From JAFEDN01 sp963832945 (GTDB lineage: Bacteria; Pseudomonadota; Gammaproteobacteria; Coxiellales; Coxiellaceae), in the NCBI GenBank assembly GCA_963832945.1, contig CAWHVV010000007.1, positions 310,001-374,000 on the forward strand: DNA of 64,000 nucleotides. Reading direction: 5' to 3'. A model generated the notes under the pieces. It did not search any database. It had not been told where the DNA came from and was given only the letters and a program-made list of their open reading frames with translations. Position numbers and translations under genes: made by a program. Shown in pieces: positions 44,551 to 53,073 of this stretch; position 1 is the first letter of the stretch, and the number at the start of each line of letters is the position of its first letter.

Positions 44551-46465
44551 TTGTTCTCCCAAACGTCTGCTGCGGATATCCTGCAACAGCTGGTTAACCC
44601 ATTCTTCCAATTTTATCGTGACTGAAGTTTCACTGCCCAGTCGCCGCACCGCCACCGCCCGATCGGCTACCTCCCGGTCCCCAATGACCAGTTGATAGGG
44701 TACACGTGCGATAGTGTGTTCGCGGATTTTAAAGCCAATCTTCTCATTACGCAAGTCCAAATTGGCTCTAACGCCTTGATTTCTTAAAATTTCTCTTATT
44801 TCACGAGCAAAATCGGCCTGTCGGTCGGTAATATTCATGATGACGGCCTGAACAGGAGCCAGCCAAATGGGCAATCCTTCCGCATAATGTTCAAGCAGAA
44901 TACCCACAAAACGTTCCATGGAGCCTAAAATAGCCCGATGCAGCATGACCGGTACCTGTTTAGAGCCATCTTCAGCAATATAATGCGCGCCTAGGCGGGC
45001 TCGCCAGAAAAAAATCGACCTGCAAGGTGCCACATTGCCAAACTCTGCCCAGACAATCGCGCAAGCGAAACTCAATTTTGGGGCATAAAATGCCCTTCTC
45101 CCGGAGAATATTGCCAGTCAACTCCTGAAGCATTCAGGGCTTCCGCCAGGGCCTGTTCGGCAATATCCCACTCGGCGTCGGTACCAATGCGTTGCTCGGG
45201 ACGGGTAGATAATTTATATATGATATCGGTAAAACCAAAATCGGCATAAACCTGACGAAGTTGTTGGATAAATGCTGTAGACTCCGCTTGAATTTGCTCG
45301 TCTGTGCAGAAAATATGAGCATCATCCTGAACAAAATCTCGTACGCGCATCAACCCATGCAAGGTGCCTGAGGCTTCATTGCGATGACACAACCAAATTC
45401 CGCCATGCGAATGGGTAGATCACGATAACTTTTCACTCCCTGTTTAAAAATTTGCACATGGCAAGGGCAATTCATGGGTTTAATGGCATATTGACGGTTT
45501 TCCGATTCAGAAAGAAACATATCTTCGTTAAATTTTCCAAATGGCCGGATTTCTCCCATAAACTCACATCCACAAGCTGTGGCGTGTTCACTTCTTCATA
45601 ACCAAAACTCGGCAGTTTCTCCCGGATATATTCACGCAAAGTCCGAATCAATGTCCAGCCATTGGGATGCCAAAAAATCATGCCGGGCGCTTCCGCTTGA
45701 ATATGGAATAAATCCATTTTCTTTGCGATCATGCGGTGGTCGCGTTTTTCCGCTTCTTCCAACCGATGGAGATATTCTTCAGCGATTTATTATCTGCCCA
45801 AGCCGTACCATAAATTCGTTGCAGCATTTCATTTTTAGAATCGCCGCGCCAATAAGCGCCGGAAACTTTGGTGAGTTTAAATGCATTTAATTGCCCGGTA
45901 CGCGGCGACATGCGGTCCGCGGCACAAATCAATAAAATCACCTTGTTGATATGCCGTAAGAGTCTCATCGGCAGGAATTTCTTCAATAATTTTTACTTTA
46001 TAATTTTCGCCCAGTTTCGGAAAAAATTGGATGGCTTCATCGCGGGTCAGCTGACTTTGCGGTGAACTGTTAAATCCGCTTTCACCAGTTCCTGCATTTT
46101 TTCTTCAATAGCTGCGAAATCGTCGGGAGAGAAATGGTAATCAAAGGCAAAATCATAATAAAAACCATCTTCGATCACAGGACCGATGGTGACTTGCGCT
46201 TCGGGAAACAATGCTTTAACCGCTTGGGCCAGTAAATGCGCGGTAGAATGGCGAATGACTTCCAGCCCGGCAGGGTCCTTTCCGGTAATAATTTTCAGGG
46301 AAGCATCGTGAGGAATTTCATAAGATAAATCCACTAACTTCTCATCCACTTCCGCCGCCAGAGCGGCTTTAGCCAAACCTGCGCCAATCGATTCCGCGAC
46401 TCGCCAGAGCGGTAACCGGTCGGTAAATTTTTTTGGCTTCCATCCGGCAATGTAATACGCACCAT
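44533..46465 (-). CDS. thrS: Threonyl-tRNA synthetase, reading frame broken
   Basis: ThrS charges tRNA-Thr and edits Ser-tRNA. The start is ATG 46465, giving MVRITLPDGSQK. A plus-strand T7 run at 46428-46434 needs one more base to continue KKFTDRLPLWRVAESIG. The frame also breaks near 46045, 45750, 45500, 45370 and 45075, and again within 45000-45075. Family landmarks persist between breaks: EVIRHSTAHLLAQAVKALFP, AYWRGDSKNEMLQRIYGTAW, MNCPCHVQIFKQG, VPVMLHRAILGSMERFVG, and NEKIGFKIREHTIARVPY. The last residues (PGVPA) come from the repeat at 44398-44550. The break pattern suggests sequence errors, not decay. Confidence 0.92.
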
Positions 46466-46492
46466 TCAATCGTCTCTTTAATAATAAATTTT

Positions 46493-46567
46493 TGGTAGGC
46501 ACGAGTGGGATCGAACCACCGACCACCACCATGTCAAGGTGATGCTCTACCACTGAGCTACGTGCCT
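46493..46567 (-). tRNA. tRNA-Val (anticodon GAC)
   Basis: A cloverleaf on the minus strand: acceptor AGGCACG with CGTGCCT, D arm GCTCAGTGGTAGAGC, anticodon stem TCACC/GGTGG around loop TTGACAT (anticodon GAC), and T loop TTCGATC. The 3' CCA is encoded here (TGG at 46493-46495 on the plus strand), in contrast to tRNA-Pro. It lies 27 bp upstream of thrS and in the same direction, so it may be co-transcribed and cut out of the thrS leader. Confidence 0.95.
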
Positions 46568-46664
46568 AAATATAAAATGCGCCAGGAAAGGACAACGGTA
46601 GCATAATACCTGGATAGAATCAAGAAGTTAGAATATTATATATTGAGAATGATGGGATTGGAAG

Positions 46665-46690
46665 GCAGGAGCTCATTTCAGAACTCCTGC
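46665..46690 (-). terminator. Weak hairpin after the histone-like gene
   Basis: Inverted arms GCAGGAG (46665-46671) and CTCCTGC (46684-46690) enclose a 12-base loop, 24 bp past the stop of the basic protein gene at 46715. The minus strand lacks a clear U run, while the plus strand has TTTATT, so termination in either direction is uncertain. The remaining interval to tRNA-Val holds no other feature I can support. Confidence 0.4.
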
Positions 46691-46714
46691 TTTATTCTAT
46701 CAAAATTTTTTGGT

Positions 46715-47335
46715 CTATTTTCTATGAGCAAATCCATTAATGGATCTTCTCCGGGAAGAGACGGAACGTACAGACTTATGCCCGCGCGAAGAGGCAGTGC
46801 GGCCCACTTTCCGTGGTGAAGTACGTGAAGTTAAGGTAGAACGTTTACGGTTCCGTATGCTGCCGCCGGTCGTGCTACGTTTTTTGGTGTTACTCCGGCT
46901 TCCGGAAACTTTCGTGCTTCGCTTGCGGCCTCCCTGAATCCGGCTTTTGGAAGAGGATGTACTTCGCTTGCGGCCCCCCACACTCCGGCTGCTGGAAGAA
47001 GATGTACTCCGCTTGCCCCCGTGAACCCGGCTGCTGGAAGAGACTGTACTTCGTTTGTGACCGCGACTCAGGCTGCCGGTAGTGCGTTTCAATGGCGAGC
47101 CTTTACGTGAAGCGACTGAACTACTCGCCACACTTTTCTTGCGCTTATTTAATTCAGAGATGGATTTCCCACGGCCTGATCCACTTTTCTTGCCGCCGCC
47201 TGACATCTTGTTAACAGTGGCCCAGGCCCGCTGTTTCGACATTCGCGCGGAGACACCCTTTTTCCGGTATCCCAGGGCGATATGTTCCGCCTGGCGCTTC
47301 TGAGCTTTTGTATATTTAACTTTTGAACCTTGCAT
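46715..47335 (-). CDS. Basic histone-like protein with plasmid-stabilisation-type N-terminus
   Basis: A 206-residue protein. Residues 1-60 (KVKYTKAQKRQAEHIALGY, RAWATVNKMSGGGKKSGSGRG) match the small family annotated as plasmid stabilisation protein in many proteobacteria. The remaining 145 residues are low-complexity Ser/Arg/Lys/Gly repeats of about 17 residues, such as GGKRSTSSSSSR, GGRKRSTSSSKSR and GGRKRSTKVSGSR, resembling the tails of histone H1-like proteins (Hc1/Hc2, HQ1). It probably binds DNA or RNA. The N-terminus ends in a glycine-rich linker, which suggests an expansion of that family, not a separate gene. Repeat number may vary between strains. Confidence 0.75.
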   Translation of the reverse strand: MQGSKVKYTKAQKRQAEHIALGYRKKGVSARMSKQRAWATVNKMSGGGKKSGSGRGKSISELNKRKKSVASSSVASRKGSPLKRTTGSLSRGHKRSTVSSSSRVHGGKRSTSSSSSRSVGGRKRSTSSSKSRIQGGRKRSTKVSGSRSNTKKRSTTGGSIRNRKRSTLTSRTSPRKVGRTASSRGHKSVRSVSSRRRSINGFAHRK

Positions 47336-47448
47336 AGTTAATTTCTCCTAAAAAAATATAAATAATTATAGTACATTCTATTGACATTTAATGAATTTTA
47401 AGGTTCGCCTTGCATAATCCGGTTTCACCCGGTAAAGTTTGCAGGTAT

Positions 47449-49401
47449 ATGAAAAAAAATAGGGAATTTCTGTGGGAGCCCGGCCAGCAGGCTATAAAAA
47501 CTGCGCAAATGACGCAGTTCAGAGGCTTCGTGAACCGTTCTTTTGAATTGAATTTAGCAGATTATTTTGCCCTCCACGCATGGTCAACGGCACATCCTGA
47601 CCTATTCTGGCAGGCAATTTGGTCTTTTATGTCAGTAATTGCCGCCAGCTCTCCGCGGCAAATAATGGCGCCCGCTGCCATGATGCAGAAAACTGAATGG
47701 TTTCCCGAAGCAAAGCTTAATTTTGCAGAAAATTTACTGAAGTTTAGAGACGATAAAACCGCACTGATTTTCCGGTCAGAATCAGGCGCCAGCAGGCTTT
47801 TGAGTTATCAGAAGCTTTATCAACAAGTTAGCGGACTGGCAGACTGGCTGCGAAACCATGGTATTTCCTCTGGAGACCGTGTGGCCGGATGGCTGCCGAA
47901 TTGTCCGGAAACCGTTATCGCAATGCTGGCAGCCACCAGCCTGGGAGCCATATGGACAGCCTGTTCACCGGATTTCGGCATACAGGGCTTACTTGACAGG
48001 TTTAGCCAAATTGAACCTAAAATCCTTTTCTCCACGGATGCGCACGTCTACGGTGGGAAAGAATTTCACCATTTAAGAGAGATACGTGTTTTACAGGAAA
48101 AATTACCCAGCTTACAACAAACTGTCATCATTTCCGCTAACGCATCCTCAGCCGATCTTAGCTCTTTACTCACTGACACGTATCTTTGGCAGGATTGTTT
48201 AAGCCCTTCCCCTGCACCACTGAATTTCGTGCAACTGCCTTTTAATCATCCGGTTTATATTTTATATTCTTCAGGCACGACGGGAAAACCCAAATGCATG
48301 GTGCACGGCGCCGGTGGCACGTTATTACAACATCTCAAGGAATTACGCCTTCACACAGATTTACGGCGTGAAGATATTATTTTTTTTTACACCACTTGCG
48401 CATGGATGATGTGGCATTGGTCTATCAGCAGTCTGGCGGTTGGCGCTACCGTGGTGCTTTATGAAGGCAATCCATTTTATCCGAAAAAAACCGTCTTATT
48501 TGATCTAATCGATGAATATGATGTGACGGTTTTTGGCGCCGGCGCCAAAAAAATCGAAACCGCGCAGAAATTCTCGCTGCGCCCTCGCCAATCACATGTA
48601 CTGAAAAATTTACGAACTATTTTGACCACGGGTTCCCCTTTACTGCCGGAAAGTTTTGATTATGTGTATCGGGATGTAAAATCCAGCCTTTGTCTGTCGT
48701 CCATTTCCGGCGGTAGTGATATTATTTCCTGTTTTGCACTGGGCAATCCGGTTTTGCCCGTTTATCGCGGTGAATTGCAAAGTCCGGGTTTAGGCATGGA
48801 TATCAGAATTTTCAACGAACAGGGTCAGGAAATAAAAAAAGCCAAAGGAGAACTGGTTTGCGCAACCCCTTTTCCCTCGATGCCCCTTTATTTCTGGAAT
48901 GATCCGAATGGGGAAAAATATCAACAGGCTTATTTTGATCGTTTTCCCGGAGTCTGGACCCATGGCGATTACGCACAACTTACCGAACACGGCGGTTTAA
49001 TTATTTACGGCCGTTCGGATGCGACTTTGAATCCCGGAGGAATTCGCATCGGCACAGCGGAAATTTATCAGCAAGTAAAAAAATTTCCGGAGATTTTAGA
49101 GTGTTTGGCGGTGAGTCAAATGGGCGCCGATGGTGAGCGGATAATTTTATTTGTGACTTTGCGTGAGGGTGAGATTCTCTCGAAGGAATTGATCTCTTCT
49201 ATCAAAACCACAATTCGCCGCAACACATCACCTCATCACGTCCCCGCCAAAATTATTCAGGCTCCGGATTTACCCCGCACTCAAAACGGCAAATTGATGG
49301 AAATTGCCGTGAAGAAAATCATCAATCACCAGCCATTGACTCAAACCGAAGCCTTGATCAATCCGCAATCCCTGGAATTTTTCAAAACATTAGTTCTCTG
49401 A
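47449..49401 (+). CDS. aacS: Acetoacetyl-CoA synthetase
   Basis: A protein of about 650 residues of the ANL superfamily that activates acetoacetate to acetoacetyl-CoA with ATP. The ATG at 47449 gives the family start (MKKNREFLWEPGQQAIKTAQ, then MTQFRGFVN). The AMP-binding P-loop is LYSSGTTGKPKCMVHGAGG. Also typical are TTCAWMMWHWSISSLAVGA, SISGGSDIISCFALGNP, and GRSDATLNPGGIRIGTAEIY with PRTQNGKLMEIAVKK near the end. It could recycle the acetoacetate produced by HMG-CoA lyase (13752) into acetyl-CoA or polyhydroxybutyrate. It is transcribed alone, divergently from the histone-like gene. Confidence 0.94.
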   Translation: MKKNREFLWEPGQQAIKTAQMTQFRGFVNRSFELNLADYFALHAWSTAHPDLFWQAIWSFMSVIAASSPRQIMAPAAMMQKTEWFPEAKLNFAENLLKFRDDKTALIFRSESGASRLLSYQKLYQQVSGLADWLRNHGISSGDRVAGWLPNCPETVIAMLAATSLGAIWTACSPDFGIQGLLDRFSQIEPKILFSTDAHVYGGKEFHHLREIRVLQEKLPSLQQTVIISANASSADLSSLLTDTYLWQDCLSPSPAPLNFVQLPFNHPVYILYSSGTTGKPKCMVHGAGGTLLQHLKELRLHTDLRREDIIFFYTTCAWMMWHWSISSLAVGATVVLYEGNPFYPKKTVLFDLIDEYDVTVFGAGAKKIETAQKFSLRPRQSHVLKNLRTILTTGSPLLPESFDYVYRDVKSSLCLSSISGGSDIISCFALGNPVLPVYRGELQSPGLGMDIRIFNEQGQEIKKAKGELVCATPFPSMPLYFWNDPNGEKYQQAYFDRFPGVWTHGDYAQLTEHGGLIIYGRSDATLNPGGIRIGTAEIYQQVKKFPEILECLAVSQMGADGERIILFVTLREGEILSKELISSIKTTIRRNTSPHHVPAKIIQAPDLPRTQNGKLMEIAVKKIINHQPLTQTEALINPQSLEFFKTLVL

Positions 49402-49465
49402 ATGCTTTGTTGTGTCTAGACTATCGTGTTAAAATCATTATAAAAATAATTTTGGAAAATTGATT

Positions 49466-51730
49466 ATGCACAGAGAAAAAAAAACAGTAATTTATAGTTT
49501 TAATGCAGCAAACTCCGCACAGTTAGCTAAATTGGATGCTTTGCATAAAGAACAGCTTGCTTTGTATCGCTTCCTTAACCGTCCTTATGGTGTACTGATT
49601 AACACTTTGGTACTTCCCGGTTTAATCCATTTTTTATTTTTGCGGGAAAATGCCTGGCTTCAATCCTCGTATATCGATCTGCACCGGGCTTTTACTCTGC
49701 CATTTTATCAGGAAGCAAAACAGGTATTTGAATATATTACTGATTTTACCAAAGCCTCTATCGCTGCATCCAGAACAGGACTTGATAATATAGAAAATGA
49801 TCTGAAAAAAATATGCAATAAACTACTACTGAAAACCAATACGGTATATCAATGTTGTGATTCTTTAGAGAAAATTTATTTAAAAAAACCTGAAAGCGTT
49901 CCAGAATTTGTCGAAACGAAAAAAATATTTGTGCGTCACCTCAGCGACAGCATCGCTGATTATTCCCCCAAATTGATCAAAGCCATTAATGCTAACGATG
50001 TTTATGAATTGGTCCAACAATTAGATCCACAAAAAACCCGCTTAAAAAAAATTCTTTTAATTTCTCATAAGATTTTGGACATATTAGCGAAAGGCTTAAA
50101 TCAGCGTATTATTGATCCTTTTCAAAGTCCTATTCTCGAAAAAATGTTACAATGGGGATCTCTTAGATTTGGAATACATCGAATAAACCAACTGTTCTAT
50201 ATTTTAATGAGCGCCACCGGAGCTATCGGCCAAAAATTTATACTGGACCCTTTGCTTTTAAAAATACGGCCGGGAAACACACTCCTCGCACACCATCCGA
50301 CACTTCCTTATCTGAGAGGCCAGCGTAATTCTCATGAAGCCGAAAAAGAAATTAAAGCATTAACTCAAACCGTTAAAAAATTAAAACAAAGTGCAAATTT
50401 TAATAAAACTCTGGCACGTTATGCACTTACATTTGCAATAGTTCTGGTGTTTTATAATTTCGTGATAAATCCTATCGAATCTTCTCCGCAAATGACATTG
50501 ATATATCTGGGAATTATCGCTACGGCACTGAAAGACGGCATTCAGGATTTCCTCGATTGGCGGCAGTCACGACAAAAGAATACTTATTTATTGCAGTATG
50601 GAAAATGTTTAAATAAAATTACCCAAGGTTTTACGACTGAATCCTGGCGCTATGTGGAAAACAATCGTGACGCCCAAACAGGCAGTATTTATTTTCACGT
50701 GCAATTAAATCGGCAGGGACCGCTTTCGGGTAGAAAGATTGCCAGAAAACTGGAGTATTATCTACAACAACAAGGTATTGCCACATATCATTCCAATGAT
50801 GATCAGGTTTTCATTTCTGCGGATGAAAATTTAAATGCGACGCGCGCGGAGCACATTGCTGCAAATTTTTCCGTCGCTATTGGGCGGCTTAAAGATATCC
50901 ACGAATTAAAATTGCAAATTTTGAAAATCATAAAAAAACTGATGTCTCAATCTGATTTATTCGAAATCAATTGTCAGGATAATAAAGATTTACCGACTGC
51001 TCGTTTTCACCTTGAAATCGCTGAATCTTTCCTTTCCAAACTGGCGGTTTTTTTTGAAGAAATGCAGAGTGCTGGTAATACCCTCGTACACGAAGCCCCT
51101 TTATTAATAATTACCGGACATTCTCCCCTTGAAGATAAAAAAATCATAAAGGTTCTCGAATCATTATCAAAAAGACCACGACCCGTTACCGAGGCACACG
51201 CTGGGGAAGCGTCCACTTTTAGCTTATGGGAAAGTCTCTATTCTGCGCTTTCCAGAAAAAAAGACCGCAAAAATAAACTGCCGGAAAATTCAGAAAAAAA
51301 ATTTGAAACCAAAATTTCATCTCAGGCTGAAATTCGCTGGGGCAAATATCGTTATATTCCCAACGATGAAACATGTCCCGTGCAACTGATGAGACCGGCG
51401 ATTTTAGCGCAGAACCGCCACTATGTTACGTTTGATCTCGAACAGAAACACATGCCTGCCGGCTATCCGCCGGATTTACACCAAAAATTGCGCCAGTCGG
51501 CTTTGCAGGCGCCGATCGGTGCAAAGGAACAGGGCTGGAAATTTGTCAGCGCGACGCTTTGCAACGATTTAACCACCGGCGAAAATCGCGTGCATGCTTC
51601 GGCCAAGTTCAGAAATTACGGCGAATTTGGTGATCTTCGCCTTTTCGCCCGCAGTGTCATCGCGCACACGGCGGACGGCGACAAAATTCTGCATCGCGTC
51701 GTTGGCCTCAATCCGCATGCTCATAAATAA
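49466..51730 (+). CDS. Unrecognised 754-residue protein with membrane segments
   Basis: I do not recognise the family. One hydrophobic stretch lies at about residues 41-59 (GVLINTLVLPGLIHFLF). Two more lie near 315-355 (YALTFAIVLVFYNFVI, then MTLIYLGIIATALKDGIQDF). The segment between them and the first is helical and charged. The C-terminal 400 residues are soluble, with a conserved-looking end (AEIRWGKYRYIPNDETCPVQ, YVTFDLEQKHMPAGYPPDLH). The ATG at 49466 is more likely than the TTG two codons earlier. It overlaps the convergent periplasmic protein gene by 10 bp. Membrane protein likely; role unknown. Confidence 0.65.
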   Translation: MHREKKTVIYSFNAANSAQLAKLDALHKEQLALYRFLNRPYGVLINTLVLPGLIHFLFLRENAWLQSSYIDLHRAFTLPFYQEAKQVFEYITDFTKASIAASRTGLDNIENDLKKICNKLLLKTNTVYQCCDSLEKIYLKKPESVPEFVETKKIFVRHLSDSIADYSPKLIKAINANDVYELVQQLDPQKTRLKKILLISHKILDILAKGLNQRIIDPFQSPILEKMLQWGSLRFGIHRINQLFYILMSATGAIGQKFILDPLLLKIRPGNTLLAHHPTLPYLRGQRNSHEAEKEIKALTQTVKKLKQSANFNKTLARYALTFAIVLVFYNFVINPIESSPQMTLIYLGIIATALKDGIQDFLDWRQSRQKNTYLLQYGKCLNKITQGFTTESWRYVENNRDAQTGSIYFHVQLNRQGPLSGRKIARKLEYYLQQQGIATYHSNDDQVFISADENLNATRAEHIAANFSVAIGRLKDIHELKLQILKIIKKLMSQSDLFEINCQDNKDLPTARFHLEIAESFLSKLAVFFEEMQSAGNTLVHEAPLLIITGHSPLEDKKIIKVLESLSKRPRPVTEAHAGEASTFSLWESLYSALSRKKDRKNKLPENSEKKFETKISSQAEIRWGKYRYIPNDETCPVQLMRPAILAQNRHYVTFDLEQKHMPAGYPPDLHQKLRQSALQAPIGAKEQGWKFVSATLCNDLTTGENRVHASAKFRNYGEFGDLRLFARSVIAHTADGDKILHRVVGLNPHAHK

Positions 51731-52143
51731 GGATTTTGCCAGACGCATTGATTGATTGCTTTTGCCGACAGATCAATGCGGCAGTGGACTTGCTGTGCGC
51801 TCATATGAGTTTGCGACATTCCAGCGTCGACCGGTATCTTCAGGCTCACCATGGCGTCATACAATACCTTCGCCGGGGCGCCCACAATAGTGAAGATTTT
51901 ATTTAAAAGGCAATCGTATGCCGTCAAACCATCGCCATCCGCGTCGCTGCTGTGGCAATAGATGGATTCCACTTTATAAACAATAATATTGCGCTCCAAA
52001 TACTGCGGGCGAACTCCGGCTAATTTAAGCGCTTCCGTCAAGGATTTTGCCGGAATATCAGTCGCTGTTTTTTCATCAGCCTGCGCCGTGAACCACGGTA
52101 GTAATAATAATCCACAGAATAAAATAGCGTTAAGTTTTCGCAT
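51721..52143 (-). CDS. Small exported protein of unknown function
   Basis: A 140-residue protein with a clear Sec signal peptide (MRKLNAILFCGLLLLPWFTAQA, of which the last residues form an AQA cleavage site). The mature part of about 118 residues has four cysteines, two in the segment YCHSSDADGDGLTAYDCLLN, so disulfides in the periplasm are likely. I do not recognise a family. Its start overlaps folE by 14 bp, placing it last in the gdhB-hinT-folE run, although no functional tie is apparent. Confidence 0.75.
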   Translation of the reverse strand: MRKLNAILFCGLLLLPWFTAQADEKTATDIPAKSLTEALKLAGVRPQYLERNIIVYKVESIYCHSSDADGDGLTAYDCLLNKIFTIVGAPAKVLYDAMVSLKIPVDAGMSQTHMSAQQVHCRIDLSAKAINQCVWQNPYL

Positions 52144-52717
52144 GTAATAAACCTAAAAATTCAGATCGGGTGCGGTCGCTACTGCGAAATAATCCCAGCA
52201 TGACCGAAGTGGTCATGCGCGAATTTTGTTTTTCAACACCACGCATCATCATGCACAAATGCGCGGCTTCAATAATCACGCCGACACCTTTGGCTTGAGT
52301 GACCGCCAAAATGGCGTGCGCGATCTGCTGGGTTAAGTTTTCCTGGACTTGCAATCGCCGGGCATACATATCGACAATACGCGCAAACTTGGACAAACCT
52401 AAAATTTTACCATCCGGAATGTAGGCGATATGACATTTACCGGTAAAAGGCAACAAATGATGTTCACACAACGAATAAAGTTCAATATCCTTGACGATGA
52501 TCATCTCATCCATATTGGAATGAAATATGGCGCCATTCACAATACCGGCTAAATCCTGCTGATAACCATTGGTCAAAGCCCGCAGCGACTGCCAGGCACG
52601 CTGCGGAGTGTCCCGTAAACCTTCGCGCTCGGGGTTTTCACCCAGATCCCGCAATAACTGCCGAATAAGTTTTTCCTGGGTTAAATGAGCTGTTAATTCT
52701 TCGATTATTTCAGTCAT
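52130..52717 (-). CDS. folE: GTP cyclohydrolase I
   Basis: A 195-residue enzyme converting GTP to 7,8-dihydroneopterin triphosphate, the first step of folate synthesis. The zinc-binding CEHHLLPFTGKCHIAYIP, then GLSKFARIVDMYARRLQVQE, and the late cysteine in AAHLCMMMRGVEKQNS are all present. The N-terminal helix (LIRQLLRDLGENPEREGLRDTP) is standard. It lies between hinT and the small exported protein on one strand. Confidence 0.96.
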   Translation of the reverse strand: MTEIIEELTAHLTQEKLIRQLLRDLGENPEREGLRDTPQRAWQSLRALTNGYQQDLAGIVNGAIFHSNMDEMIIVKDIELYSLCEHHLLPFTGKCHIAYIPDGKILGLSKFARIVDMYARRLQVQENLTQQIAHAILAVTQAKGVGVIIEAAHLCMMMRGVEKQNSRMTTSVMLGLFRSSDRTRSEFLGLLHAKT

Positions 52718-52726
52718 ATTTATTAG

Positions 52727-53071
52727 TTATCCCGGCGGCCAGTGCATAGTACGGCCGCCCAATAAATGCAAATGGATATGAAAAACTGCCTGTCCCCCAC
52801 CCTCGTTAACGTTTATCAGTACACGATACCCGGATTCAGCAATGTCTAATTCGGCGGCTATTTTTTTGGCGACTTGCAGTAAATGTCCCACCACCAATGT
52901 ATCGTCCGCAGTGACGTCATTGAGTGTGGGGATATGACGGCGCGGAATAATTAACACATGCTGCGGGGCTTTCGGGTGCAGGTCTGGAAAAGCCACCACC
53001 TCCTCATCCTGATAAATCAGTTTACCTGGAATTTTACCTTGAGCTATTTGACAGAAAATACAATCCTGCAT
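52727..53071 (-). CDS. hinT: HIT-family nucleotide-binding protein
   Basis: A 114-residue histidine-triad protein starting MQDCIFCQIAQGKIPGKLIY. The active-site triad motif is VFHIHLHLLGGR near the C-terminus. The Hint branch hydrolyses purine nucleoside phosphoramidates and acyl-AMP adducts. It lies directly behind gdhB with a two-base gap, indicating cotranscription. Confidence 0.94.
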   Translation of the reverse strand: MQDCIFCQIAQGKIPGKLIYQDEEVVAFPDLHPKAPQHVLIIPRRHIPTLNDVTADDTLVVGHLLQVAKKIAAELDIAESGYRVLINVNEGGGQAVFHIHLHLLGGRTMHWPPG

Positions 53072-53073
53072 AC

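Noticed and set aside
46466..46553. Upstream extension of thrS into tRNA-Val
   Set aside because: The extra residues are translated tRNA and leader. The true start MVRITLPDG at 46465 is in another frame, joined by a homopolymer correction.
46740..46937. Plus-strand open frames opposite the histone-like gene, and many similar frames opposite other genes
   Set aside because: They are antisense shadows of well-supported genes, with unnatural composition and no start signals.
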